A DNA stretch of 64,000 bases from Bdellovibrionales bacterium (GTDB lineage Bacteria; Bdellovibrionota; UBA1018), in contig CANCQK010000004.1 of assembly GCA_947380295.1 (NCBI GenBank), positions 1 to 64,000 of the forward strand, read 5' to 3'. The notes under the pieces were generated by a model, which did no database searches, was not told where the DNA came from, and saw nothing but the letters and a program-made list of their open reading frames with translations. The position numbers and the translations under genes were made by a program. This document shows, piece by piece, positions 18,483-27,671 of the stretch. Every line of letters starts with the position of its first letter. Position 1 is the stretch's first letter.

Positions 18483-20950
18483 AATCGATCCTCAGTGGGG
18501 TGAGGTCTTTCGGACTTTTTAACCTCGCTTTCGCCCTCGTTTTCAGCTCTGTAGTAACGTCGACAGCTTACGCATTGAAAGATGGGGCGGCGATCCACTT
18601 TTCGGGCGATAAAGAAATCTGGGACCGAAAAGCCAACCAAGTTTTACTGGATGGTCACGCCGCAGTAGTGCAGTCTGGGGAAACGCTGACAGCGGATCAT
18701 ATTGAGATTAACTTTAAAACTCGAATATTAGAGGCAAAAGGGGGCTGTATTTACAGCACCGAGAGCACCTCAATTTGGGGCGATGAGATGCGATTTAACA
18801 TCGATAATCGTCAAGGCGAGGTACTTCGAGGTCGAGTTTCCAACGGTCGATTTACCCTTCGCGGCGAAACGATACATCGACTGGACGAGGGTCGTTTTAA
18901 AACCCAATGGGGTGAGTATACTACCTGCGCCGATTGCGCGCCGTCTTGGACTATTCTTGCAGAAGACGTTGATATGCAAATCGAGGGCTACGCATTTTTT
19001 AAGAATGTAACCCCAAGAGTCAAGGATTCGCCTATATTTTGGTTTCCTTACCTTTTCATGCCGATGAAAACGAGGCGTCAGTCTGGGATTTTGTTTCCAG
19101 CTTTCTCTTTTGGCTCTTCCAACGGTACGACCATTGTGTTGCCCTATTTTTGGGCTGTTGATCGCAGTGCCGATTTGACCTTCGGTTTAGGGTATTATTC
19201 TCGGCGGGGACTTCACTTTCAAGGTGAGGCCCGATATGCCCTGGAGTATGGATCGGCCTCTGCTAATTTTCAGTTCAATCGAGATAGTGATTTCTATCAA
19301 CAGTTCCAGTTTGGCACCAATCGATGGGGATTTTCAGTCGATCAAAATCATAAATTGCCATGGGGTATACAGGAGAATCTGAGTTTAGCGGAGGTCGGAG
19401 ACAGTTATTTTCCGTATTACTTTGGAGATATTCGGGGTGGTAATGACGTGTTTCTGGGGTCAAGCCTCATGTTCTCGAAGTCGGCCCGGAGTTGGAATGC
19501 ATCGCTTAGTTTTGAACGTTATCGGAATTTATTGAGAACGGATGGGTTGCTCGACCCTACCCAGAGCTTGGCTGACTCGTCTCGACGTCTGAGTGAATTT
19601 GATCCTCGTGCTGTTCAGGCGTTTCCGCGTTTTAGTTTTAGCTTGCCAGATCGATTCCTCGGTAACTCCCACCTCTTAGGAGGCCTCTCTTTTTCTGCGG
19701 TTAACTTTACTCGGGATGCTGGTCTGTTTGACTATGATAACACCTCAGTGCCTTTTGGGACATCAGTCCCGGCTGTAGCTCCTGGTTTTCGGCCTGGAGT
19801 GGATCCAATTCGTAAGGCAGTGCGGCTGTCTATGAGTCCTAGTGTTTACGGAAATTGGAGACCTTGGGACTATTTTTCAGTGGTCCCTTCGGTTCAGTAC
19901 CGTAATTATTTCTATAGCTTTGGAGGGGGGATTAAGCCGCTTTATCGCAGCTATATGCTGGTTCAGACTGATCTCATGACTCAGATTGAACGAATCTACG
20001 AGTTTCCCGAGGATCTCACTGTGTCGAAGTCAAAACATTTGTTTCGACCTTTCCTGATTCATTCTTTTATTCCAAGCTTTACCATTGCAGGAGATGACCG
20101 AAGTGCAAGTGGTCATCCATTTATTCAGCAAATTTATAATAACAACCAAGCTGGCTATAATTTTGATGACAACGATATTACTCCGCTGAATATAACCCGA
20201 AATGCTTCGCAGTATTTTACCCCGATAGGGCATTCGTTGAGTTATGGTCTATCTAGTCAGTGGGTTCGGAGAAAAAATCCATCAGCGCCAGGAGGAAGCC
20301 CTTCCTACCAGACGGCGATTGACTTTAAAGCTTCACAGGTTGTGAATTTGCTTGAACTCACGGACCCCGTAGATCGCAACTCGCCGCGCCCTTTTGCGCG
20401 AGTCGTGTCAGAGCTTAGTCTTGAGTATGGTCAATGGTCATCTCGCACGGTTTATTCATATTTAGCAGACCAAACCATTGATGGACCGCAAGTCGTGAAT
20501 CCAAGCGTAATTAATTTGCACCAAGTTTCAACTAGTTTTGGGTATGTTTTTTCTAGGGCGACTCATCAAGGTCTTCTCGCGTTCGAGCGGAGCATTAGTG
20601 TGGGTTATAGCTATAGTGGTCAAAATCCATTTGCCAATAACTTGACGCTAGGTACGTCTTTCTCAATTAATGACTATTTTATGCCCTCTTTTGCAATAAA
20701 TTATCGATTTGCTCTCCCTAACTACGGTCGTCCTGGAGTTGCTCAGGCGGCCGGTCTATTTCTTGGAGCTAGTGCAGGCTTAATTATTCAGAGCCCGTCT
20801 CGGTGTTGGAAAGTTGCATTGAATGCTTCTTATACGCCGGGTCCTCAGGGTTTCGCCGTGAGCCCCGATTTTTCCATAAATCTCATTGGTACGGGATTTG
20901 GAAATGTGGGTAGTTACGTCGGTCAAGCAGCGCAAGCTACAGGGGGGTAA
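18458..20950 (+). CDS. lptD: LPS-assembly protein LptD (OstA-like) outer-membrane barrel
   Basis: A signal peptide ends near STAYA. Residues about 45-150 are an OstA/LptA-like jellyroll (FSGDKEIWDRKANQVLLDG, then ADHIEINFKT). The rest is a large barrel with conserved pieces such as WFPYLFMPMKTRRQSGILFP. LptD with LptE inserts LPS into the outer leaflet. Cys residues are few and not arranged as the two pairs of E. coli LptD (CADC, a single CIYS, one late PSRCW). The true start is unclear: ATG 18431 and ATG 18458 both lie inside accD; I chose the latter because it places the signal peptide closer to the N terminus. Coupling to accD is plausible. Confidence 0.85.
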   Translation: MPVSFGYLKSILSGVRSFGLFNLAFALVFSSVVTSTAYALKDGAAIHFSGDKEIWDRKANQVLLDGHAAVVQSGETLTADHIEINFKTRILEAKGGCIYSTESTSIWGDEMRFNIDNRQGEVLRGRVSNGRFTLRGETIHRLDEGRFKTQWGEYTTCADCAPSWTILAEDVDMQIEGYAFFKNVTPRVKDSPIFWFPYLFMPMKTRRQSGILFPAFSFGSSNGTTIVLPYFWAVDRSADLTFGLGYYSRRGLHFQGEARYALEYGSASANFQFNRDSDFYQQFQFGTNRWGFSVDQNHKLPWGIQENLSLAEVGDSYFPYYFGDIRGGNDVFLGSSLMFSKSARSWNASLSFERYRNLLRTDGLLDPTQSLADSSRRLSEFDPRAVQAFPRFSFSLPDRFLGNSHLLGGLSFSAVNFTRDAGLFDYDNTSVPFGTSVPAVAPGFRPGVDPIRKAVRLSMSPSVYGNWRPWDYFSVVPSVQYRNYFYSFGGGIKPLYRSYMLVQTDLMTQIERIYEFPEDLTVSKSKHLFRPFLIHSFIPSFTIAGDDRSASGHPFIQQIYNNNQAGYNFDDNDITPLNITRNASQYFTPIGHSLSYGLSSQWVRRKNPSAPGGSPSYQTAIDFKASQVVNLLELTDPVDRNSPRPFARVVSELSLEYGQWSSRTVYSYLADQTIDGPQVVNPSVINLHQVSTSFGYVFSRATHQGLLAFERSISVGYSYSGQNPFANNLTLGTSFSINDYFMPSFAINYRFALPNYGRPGVAQAAGLFLGASAGLIIQSPSRCWKVALNASYTPGPQGFAVSPDFSINLIGTGFGNVGSYVGQAAQATGG

Positions 20951-21115
20951 TCATTTCTGATTTATTATTTGGGGCAATAAATTTGCTCAGACTTTAGGAA
21001 AATTTTCCCTTTGCATTGAGTCTTTTTGTGAGTAGAACTAGGTGAGCAATCAATAAAAGTCATTTCTTAAGGAAGGAGTTTGCTTTGGACCCACTTCAAA
21101 GCTTAAACTAATTAA

Positions 21116-21952
21116 ATGATGCGAATCTTACTTTCTAATGACGATGGTGTTCATGCGTTGGGTTTGAGAGCCATTTACCAAGCGCTTAAAAAATTAGGGA
21201 AAGTATGGGTTGTTGCGCCGTTAGAGGAAAAAAGCACCACCGGGCACTCCTTAACCATCCATAAACCGCTTCGACTCATTCAGATGGAGCCTAATTTTTA
21301 CGGAGTGAGTGGGAGTCCGGCTGACTGCGTTTATTTGGGTATTCGCCAAGTCATGGGTGAAATGCCGGATATGGTAGTTTCAGGGATTAATCGTGGCGCC
21401 AACTTAGGTCAGGACGTTTATTACTCTGGGACTGTATCTGCAGCGCGCGAGGCTTGTATTTTAGGAATTCCATCTATGGCTGTTTCTCTTGCTGTCGATT
21501 TTAAGAAGGCTCAGCTTGAAAGAGAGCTTCATTATGCAAGTGCCGCAAGCATGGCAGTGAAAGTGATTCGATCACTTAAAGATAATCATATTCCTAAACA
21601 CACGTTATTGAATTTGAATGTGCCCGACCGCCCGATGAGTCAAATTAAGGGTCTTAAACTTGCTAGACAAGGATTTCGGTTTTACAGCGGAAGTATCCTG
21701 CGGCGAAAAGATCACCGCGGAAAAGATTACTTTTGGGTGGGTGGCCAATACCAAGGGTTTCAAAACGATGAGGGCACGGATTGCTCAATTGTTGACTCGG
21801 GGTATGCTTCTCTGACCCCACTCAAATTAGATTCCACGGATCGCGAATGCCTCGGTGACTGGGAGGAGATGGGTGGGATTGAATTTGGGACCAAAGCTCG
21901 AAAAAAATCTGGAAATCGCTCTAGAATGAGTAAGGAAGTTCGCCGCGAATGA
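21116..21952 (+). CDS. surE: 5'/3'-nucleotidase SurE
   Basis: MRILLSNDDGVHALGLRA is the SurE signature with the metal-binding DD pair. GSPADCVYLGI, VSGINRGANLGQDVYYSGTV and AREACILGIPSMAVS follow. SurE dephosphorylates nucleoside monophosphates and is linked to stationary-phase survival. The 278 residues include a basic tail. The stop overlaps the next start by four bases (ATGA). A second ATG follows the first directly. Confidence 0.96.
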   Translation: MMRILLSNDDGVHALGLRAIYQALKKLGKVWVVAPLEEKSTTGHSLTIHKPLRLIQMEPNFYGVSGSPADCVYLGIRQVMGEMPDMVVSGINRGANLGQDVYYSGTVSAAREACILGIPSMAVSLAVDFKKAQLERELHYASAASMAVKVIRSLKDNHIPKHTLLNLNVPDRPMSQIKGLKLARQGFRFYSGSILRRKDHRGKDYFWVGGQYQGFQNDEGTDCSIVDSGYASLTPLKLDSTDRECLGDWEEMGGIEFGTKARKKSGNRSRMSKEVRRE

Positions 21953-22761
21953 AGTTAGAGTTGCTTGGAGTGGTTTTAATTACAAGTCTTGGAGTGATGG
22001 GTATTGGCTGCACGTCGATGCCTAAACCTTGGAATTCAGCTCGAAAAGGCATTTTGGATTATCGACGCTCGGTCCATTCTGATGAACTTGAAAGTGAATC
22101 TAACTCAGAGGCGCTGACTGAAGAACGTGAATCGCCGGGCGTAAAAACTGCTGAGTCTGAAGTCTCAGTAGCTACTGATCTTCAGCACGCCAAGAGTCGT
22201 CAACTGGGTCGTGAAGCTGTAAAATACTTTCGGAGCAAGAAAAAGCGGACTCGTCTCTATGCGGCTGAGGTTAAGCACGAGTCGGATGGCGTGGACCTTC
22301 AGTGGCCACTGGATCGGGTTGAAATCTCATCCCGCTTCGGTCGTAGGGGTCGTAGTTTTCATGAGGGCATTGACCTCAGGGCCAACGTAGGTACATCAGT
22401 GCGAGCGGCTCAAGCAGGCAAGGTGATCTACGCTTCTTCAAAAGTTCGCGGCTATGGAAAAATGATCGTAATTCGGCACGCTGGCAAGGTTGCTACGATC
22501 TATGCCCATAATTCAACTCTCTTGGTCAGACGGGGAGATGTGGTGAGACAGGGGCAGGAAATTGCCCTGACTGGCAATTCAGGGCACTCTACCGGCCCTC
22601 ATTTGCATTTTGAGGTCCGTCGGGACGTTGCCGCCATGAATCCCCTTCAAGTCCTGCCTGCTTCTAGACCTTTCGATATTTCCTCTGCAGCTGATCCGGC
22701 TGCTCGGTCGCTCGGACGAGCTCCTCATGGGAAAAAATCAGCTCGTCTGTCTTCGACCTAG
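21949..22761 (+). CDS. M23-family peptidase lipoprotein (NlpD/EnvC-like)
   Basis: A signal peptide ends in the lipobox MGIGC. A charged linker leads to an M23/LytM domain (about 125-240): FHEGIDLRANVGT, YAHNSTLL and the zinc-site GPHLHFEVR. The first His of the HxxxD site is present (HEGID). Such proteins cut peptidoglycan or activate amidases during division. No LysM domain is visible, unlike classic NlpD. The surE-nlpD order resembles the surE-pcm-nlpD arrangement of proteobacteria. Confidence 0.88.
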   Translation: MKLELLGVVLITSLGVMGIGCTSMPKPWNSARKGILDYRRSVHSDELESESNSEALTEERESPGVKTAESEVSVATDLQHAKSRQLGREAVKYFRSKKKRTRLYAAEVKHESDGVDLQWPLDRVEISSRFGRRGRSFHEGIDLRANVGTSVRAAQAGKVIYASSKVRGYGKMIVIRHAGKVATIYAHNSTLLVRRGDVVRQGQEIALTGNSGHSTGPHLHFEVRRDVAAMNPLQVLPASRPFDISSAADPAARSLGRAPHGKKSARLSST

Positions 22762-22829
22762 TTAATGCCTAGGCTTCTCGTTGCTAAATCTCAACCCCTG
22801 TATTAAGACTAGGGAAGTTCGAATGTACC

Positions 22830-22904
22830 GGCCTCATAGTTTAATGGATAAAACGGTCCTTTCCTAAAGGACTGATCCAAGTTCGATTCTTGGTGAGGCC
22901 ACCA
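22830..22904 (+). tRNA. tRNA-Arg (anticodon CCT)
   Basis: The acceptor stem pairs GGCCTCA with TGAGGCC. The anticodon stem GTCCT/AGGAC encloses TTCCTAA, so the anticodon is CCT at 22863-22865, reading AGG. The T loop is TTCGATT. The CCA end is encoded (22902-22904). Confidence 0.95.
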
Positions 22905-22921
22905 TAAATCCCAGACGAAGA

Positions 22922-24238
22922 CTAGTTTTTACCTGAATCTGATCTTGCAGTGGCTGCGCTTGAAAATAAGATCAAAGCAGCACCCCACATCACTTGGTGC
23001 ATCACCTTGCCTTCCCAAAAATTGACCTGGGTGAGTCCATTGATCTGAAATACAATCCAAGCACAAAAATAAGCCCACCCTAATTCACCCCAGAAATCTC
23101 TTCGGCGAGAGAGAGTCCAGCTCATCTGAAACATTAAGAGTGACCATGCGATCCAGGTAAAAACGCCGATCAGACCCGTGCCGCTCAGAACGTCTAAAAA
23201 ATTGTTATGAGCGTGTCCTACAAACCGCCTTGAAGCATCAACGCCGTAAACCTCTTCATAATAAGCAGCGGTGAGTCCTTCCGCCTTCTTCCAGCCAATC
23301 CCCGTCCAAGGGCGAGCTTCAAAAAATGCAATATTGGCCCGCCAAAGTTCAAATCGATCAGACGTGCCCATGGTGCTACTCAATCGATTTCGAAGTTGGG
23401 GGACTTGGGGCACCACAATCAGTCCTGCTAGTGCTATTGCACCAACGAATGCAGCGGCCTTTCGGCGATTAAAATATCGAAAAACCCAAACGACGAGTCC
23501 CAGAGGGAGTGCGACCCAAACCATGCGAGACCACGTCAAAAAGAGGGCGATCACTCCCAGCGTTCCGATTAACGTTAGGATGAGGGGATTTAAGCCAATT
23601 TGAAACTCGTCTGTAACTGGCTCTCTAAATCGAGGAGATTTTCGGAACCATGATGATGCTGCCAGCGATAAAGCTAAGAAGCATGGGAAAATCAGAATAC
23701 TTGCGGTTGAAAGATGATGCCCAAAGAAGAGAGTTGCATGAAAATGACCCGAAAACTCGGGAATTCCTTGTGGGCGTGGCCAGCCAGTAAAAAACTGAGG
23801 GATGGCAATAAAAGAAATTAGCCCCGCGAAAAGCAGCCAAATGCGAACGACCCGGGCAAACTCCTTCTGAGGTAAGCGAGAAAAAAGGTGCGCCAAAAAT
23901 AGCGGCAAGGCGAAATAACCTAGTTTACTCAGGTCAGCCCCCCACTGCAAGCGGGGGCCGCGGCCAGCATAGTGGACTGGAAACGCCCAAGCTCCTATTA
24001 GACTGATGAGGCAGGTGCCTACCAGCGCCATTGAGATCAAGGCGTACCGTTTCTTGGTTGTGGTGTCGATTTCAAGTAACGGGCCTGGTAGGACCTGTCC
24101 GTTTTTCAGAGCTAAACCGTAGCACACTGCCAGGGTCCCTAGTCCTATTCCCATCATTGCCATTGAAGTGAGTGTTGACGCCCCATAAATGGACAAACCC
24201 AAAGCCAATAGTGAAATCGACGAGCTACGATGATTCAT
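22922..24238 (-). CDS. O-antigen ligase/polymerase-like membrane protein (WaaL/Wzy family)
   Basis: 438 residues with about ten or more membrane segments. The family core is seen at LFLTWSRMVWVALPL, followed by the periplasmic loop with FFEARPWTGIGWKKAEG and GHAHNNFLDVLSGTGLIG; the His in GHAHN is conserved in O-antigen ligases. It would join O-antigen to lipid A-core, or polymerise a polysaccharide. It lies alone between two tRNA genes, not in a polysaccharide cluster. Confidence 0.85.
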   Translation of the reverse strand: MNHRSSSISLLALGLSIYGASTLTSMAMMGIGLGTLAVCYGLALKNGQVLPGPLLEIDTTTKKRYALISMALVGTCLISLIGAWAFPVHYAGRGPRLQWGADLSKLGYFALPLFLAHLFSRLPQKEFARVVRIWLLFAGLISFIAIPQFFTGWPRPQGIPEFSGHFHATLFFGHHLSTASILIFPCFLALSLAASSWFRKSPRFREPVTDEFQIGLNPLILTLIGTLGVIALFLTWSRMVWVALPLGLVVWVFRYFNRRKAAAFVGAIALAGLIVVPQVPQLRNRLSSTMGTSDRFELWRANIAFFEARPWTGIGWKKAEGLTAAYYEEVYGVDASRRFVGHAHNNFLDVLSGTGLIGVFTWIAWSLLMFQMSWTLSRRRDFWGELGWAYFCAWIVFQINGLTQVNFWEGKVMHQVMWGAALILFSSAATARSDSGKN

Positions 24239-24323
24239 GAGATGAGAGTAAACTAGGTCATCTCAACAGGCAATCTCGCTTGACGTGAAGTTGAGCAAAA
24301 TGCCGCCTACAGCCATTCCCTGA

Positions 24324-24353
24324 TTGACAACTCTGTGTTCCTCTTGCTAGTTG
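24324..24353 (+). promoter_or_regulatory. Probable promoter of tRNA-Cys
   Basis: A perfect -35 box TTGACA (24324-24329) is followed after 18 bases by a weak -10, TAGTTG. Transcription would begin about 15 bases before the tRNA. Confidence 0.4.
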
Positions 24354-24374
24354 ATCGGTAAGCTGATCTATTGG

Positions 24375-24450
24375 GGTGACGTACCAGAATGGCTAATGGC
24401 ACGGTTTGCAAAACCGTTGTTTGTCGGTTCGATTCCGACCGTCACCTCCA
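24375..24450 (+). tRNA. tRNA-Cys (anticodon GCA)
   Basis: The acceptor stem pairs GGTGACG with CGTCACC. The anticodon stem ACGGT/ACCGT encloses TTGCAAA, so the anticodon is GCA at 24408-24410. The T arm GTCGG/CCGAC and an encoded CCA end are present. The accessory island begins about 130 bases downstream; tRNA genes are frequent integration points, but I saw no duplicated 3' end as an attachment site in this window. Confidence 0.95.
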
Positions 24451-24579
24451 AATCACTTAATTTTTACAGTTCCTCTTGATTCAGTGATTTACCGAATCGG
24501 TGATCTGCAATTGGGTTTAGAGTTGAGCTTTAAAATCCTAGATTCTGACCGATTTGGTTGTCCCATATCTGATTCGCCT

Positions 24580-26223
24580 TCAGGGTTTGCCACCCATCAC
24601 TAGTCGAGGAGACGCCAGGTAGGCTCTCAGTTGGTGGAGCCTTTCAATCAAGCGGTAGATCTCGTCTTCTTCAACCCATTGAGAGAGGGCTTCGGAAACC
24701 TCTTTGTCAGTCACTGTATTAATGCGTTCTCGCACGTTGGCGTTGAGGTAGCGCGGTGAAAACTCTGTGGCAGCCCTCTTTTTGAATTCTTTTACAAGTT
24801 CTGACTCCATTTGCCCAACTGAAATCGTTCTCCTTACGCTCTCATGAAGAATTTCTTCATGGGACCAGCAGCGTTCTCCTATTCCAAAGAATAATACGAG
24901 CTGGTTCCCAATCATACAACCGCCGTCACGGCCGCGAAACGCAAGACCATGATCAATGGCAACGACTTGATCGAATTCATTTCTTTTAATAGTCTCAAGA
25001 TTCAGCCAATTATTCCTGTGCCTATCAGGGTTGCCGGCTAAAAAGTCCAAAACCATTAAGCTTGTGAAAGATTCACTTCTGCGCGGATATTTTCCCTGAT
25101 GTAAATTTTTGAAGTGGTCTCCACGCAAAAAGTACTGGATGGAGCCCCACTCACCATTAAGTTCTCTAAAAGCGGTGATTGGGACGATATTGAGCTCTAA
25201 GAGCTGGTCAAGTTCATAGGCTGCCACCTCGGAGAGAGCATTTGCCACTGAGCGCCGAAAGCCCTCATCAGGAGGGAGATCTGGGTTTTCAACTAAATAG
25301 TGGGTGCCGCCGTCAGATTTGAAAATTCCAAAAATATTGAAATTTTTAAGACGAATCACGTGTGCCCGCGTAACTCCAGGTAGAACACTGCTTTGAATTT
25401 CAAAAGCGTCGCTGAATAGCCAGTTCTTAAGCTTATTCTTCATCTTTTGCAAAGCAGGACGCTTCATGGGATTTTGTTCGGCTTCGGATTGAGCGAGCCA
25501 GATGGCCTCCTGCCCTTTATTGGCCTTCCATAATTTGTATACCTGATTTGAGAAAAAATTTTTCACTCGAAGATTCTTCTGAGGTGTAGGTTTGAAAATG
25601 TAATCGCTCAGCCGTTTCAAGTATTTCGGCCAAACTTCTTCTCTTCGTAGCGAATGATCCTTTGCGGTTTTATAGTTTTCCTCTAAGTTTTCGCGCAGTT
25701 TGTGGGCAGAACTTATTTCTGGCGCTTCTTGGGCGAACGCTTGTCTCGAATGCATTTCAAATGCGTTCCGAGTGGCTTGAGGTGGGCGATTCGATTCCCG
25801 CGCACCATCTGGGGAACTTACAATTCCTAGGATTGAGGCCGGCGAAATCGGGAGGTCTTGTTTAGGCTCATTTTGTGTACTGCTTCTGTTGCTATTGATC
25901 ATGAAGAAAGATGAGTGGGTCGATTCTGCTACTGAAACAGGTTCGCTAACAGTGGATTCATCTTCAATGATCTCAATCTTAGGCCTGCGGTCATCGGAAT
26001 GTTTGGGTCTCACAGAGTTGTCTAGGGGGCCTGGGACGAAAGATTGAGATGTTTCTTCACTTGTTCTTGTAGTGGGTGTTGCGATCTCGGTCGAACGAGT
26101 CACAAGCGGCATTTTGTGATCTTCTCGTTGACCACAGCCAGAGGTCGCCAGTCCAAGTAGGATTAGACTAACGAGTATCCTGGGGTTTTCGGGTTGGGAT
26201 TTGAAAATATGCCGATAGCTCAT
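24580..26223 (-). CDS. Exported lipoprotein kinase, PI3/4K-, HipA- or FAM20-like fold (paralog 1)
   Basis: A signal peptide ends in the lipobox ATSGC, so the protein is predicted to be lipid-anchored and exported. A low-complexity region fills about 35-200. The C-terminal half looks like an atypical kinase: a Lys in GIFKSDGG (about 300), a Glu in ALSEVAAYELDQLL, the catalytic loop GNPDRHRNNW (about 397) and the metal-binding AIDHGLAF (about 423). The D-R-H-x-x-N plus D-x-G pattern is shared by PI3/4 kinases, HipA and secreted FAM20 kinases. Substrate unknown. It lies 24 bases after a paralog on the same strand, so both are probably co-transcribed. HipA toxins are cytosolic and paired with HipB, neither of which fits. 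Confidence 0.7.
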   Translation of the reverse strand: MSYRHIFKSQPENPRILVSLILLGLATSGCGQREDHKMPLVTRSTEIATPTTRTSEETSQSFVPGPLDNSVRPKHSDDRRPKIEIIEDESTVSEPVSVAESTHSSFFMINSNRSSTQNEPKQDLPISPASILGIVSSPDGARESNRPPQATRNAFEMHSRQAFAQEAPEISSAHKLRENLEENYKTAKDHSLRREEVWPKYLKRLSDYIFKPTPQKNLRVKNFFSNQVYKLWKANKGQEAIWLAQSEAEQNPMKRPALQKMKNKLKNWLFSDAFEIQSSVLPGVTRAHVIRLKNFNIFGIFKSDGGTHYLVENPDLPPDEGFRRSVANALSEVAAYELDQLLELNIVPITAFRELNGEWGSIQYFLRGDHFKNLHQGKYPRRSESFTSLMVLDFLAGNPDRHRNNWLNLETIKRNEFDQVVAIDHGLAFRGRDGGCMIGNQLVLFFGIGERCWSHEEILHESVRRTISVGQMESELVKEFKKRAATEFSPRYLNANVRERINTVTDKEVSEALSQWVEEDEIYRLIERLHQLRAYLASPRLVMGGKP

Positions 26224-26247
26224 TGGAAGACTCCTTTTTTCCTGGGC

Positions 26248-27411
26248 CTACTGATTGGCCTCGAAAGCGGCTTTAATTCTCATGAATCGCTCAATCACCA
26301 CTTCTAGGTACTGATCCTGAACATAGGGGGCAAGAATGTGTTCAAGGTCTCGATCAGTTGTGCGGAGAAATTTTTCTTTTACAGATGGCTTCACCCAGCT
26401 CAGTTGAATTGGTTCATAGCTGATCTCTAAGCTTTCCATGAGGTTCGTCCTAAGTGCCTTGTAAAGCTCAGATGTATTTGAAATATTCTTAACACGTTCC
26501 CTGTTCACTCTATGTAACGCCAGAGACTTCACAAACTCCCTGCAACCTGAGAAAAGTGCTGATCCAAAAACTGAAAACAGGGATTGTTCTACGAGGCACC
26601 CTCCCTCACCACGCCGAAACGAGAGGCCATGATCGATAGCCACCACTCGCTTCAGCTCCGGCAGATAGAGCCAATTATTTGAGTGTCGATCAGAATTACC
26701 AATAATAAAGTCTAATAAGGCTAAGTGAACATAGGAAGACCACTGCTTCTCGGGCTTCGTTGTGCTCCTGTAGTCTAAGTATGGGTCTCCTCGAGCCGTC
26801 TCAAGGTCTTTACCCGAGATCGGGTTTGCCACCATGACTTGAAGTGATCCTAAGCCAGCCTCACCCATAGGTCGAGCGATCGTGTAAGGGACTACGTCGA
26901 GTCCTAAAAATTCATCAAAAGCAAATGCTGCGGCTTCTGAATTTGCATCGGCAGCGTATACTGCGAGCTGAGAATGATCCTTGGCGACGCTTGTCCTGGA
27001 TACGAATTTAGTACCGCCGTCGACCTTAAAAATAGCTTTCACTTCCTTGGCATCTGCCCTGAAGGTGAGAACTGCTGAATCAGTGATGCCTGAGATTCCA
27101 GTTACCGCTTTCGTTTGAATCGTTGTTGCGGTTCCATTTTCCAGGAGGTCCTTGAGAGCGCTTTTAATTTGTTCTGCTTCCCCGTGCATGTCATCTTCAT
27201 TTGCAGCCCAGATGGCCTCCTGAAGCTTTCCAGAATTATAGAGGTTTTTTGCGCGACTAGATGGGCTGAGAAATCCAAAAATCTTGGGAAGTTTATTGTT
27301 CTTTTCTGGTCCTAGAGTGAGCGCCTTGCCAGCATGGGACAGAATTGAATTGGTGGAAATGTTAATTAAAAAGACCCCGGCTAAATACCAAGAAAGGCTA
27401 GGTAGTCTCAT
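26248..27411 (-). CDS. Exported kinase, PI3/4K-, HipA- or FAM20-like fold (paralog 2)
   Basis: 387 residues with a Sec signal peptide (hydrophobic segment, cleavage near LSHA). Kinase motifs align with the neighbouring paralog: Lys in AIFKVDGG (about 127), Glu in ANSEAAAFAFDEFL, GNSDRHSNNW (about 240), AIDHGLSF (about 260), then a shared FRRGEGGC. Both proteins have 'GN-x-DRH-x-NNWL' and 'GGC', so they are recent relatives. AGGAGGTAAAAA precedes the ATG. The 260 bases between this gene and the phosphatase are strongly AT-rich and probably hold its promoter; I could not pick one convincing pair of boxes. Confidence 0.7.
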   Translation of the reverse strand: MRLPSLSWYLAGVFLINISTNSILSHAGKALTLGPEKNNKLPKIFGFLSPSSRAKNLYNSGKLQEAIWAANEDDMHGEAEQIKSALKDLLENGTATTIQTKAVTGISGITDSAVLTFRADAKEVKAIFKVDGGTKFVSRTSVAKDHSQLAVYAADANSEAAAFAFDEFLGLDVVPYTIARPMGEAGLGSLQVMVANPISGKDLETARGDPYLDYRSTTKPEKQWSSYVHLALLDFIIGNSDRHSNNWLYLPELKRVVAIDHGLSFRRGEGGCLVEQSLFSVFGSALFSGCREFVKSLALHRVNRERVKNISNTSELYKALRTNLMESLEISYEPIQLSWVKPSVKEKFLRTTDRDLEHILAPYVQDQYLEVVIERFMRIKAAFEANQ

Positions 27412-27671
27412 TTTTTACCTCCTGCCCTCGAGAAAGAAGGCGGACTCTTTCTTAGCATTTATTAAACAAAAAATATATTACAATTTTTATAAATATTAAA
27501 AATGATATATTTGTTAGTGCTTTAAGTGGCAAAATAAACAAATTTGATTGTTTTTCCATCCAATAGCCCACCATAGGCATACGCCCATGTTCCATGCGGG
27601 ACTGAACTTATTTTTGGCCTGTTGCTGCAAAGCCTCACAGGTCATCCTAGGTTGGGCTTTGATGGGTTGCT

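Noticed and set aside
24451..24579. Attachment site at tRNA-Cys
   Set aside because: No second copy of the tRNA 3' end was found in the window.
24580..27411. HipA toxins of a HipAB system
   Set aside because: Both proteins have export signals and no HipB-like regulator is adjacent.
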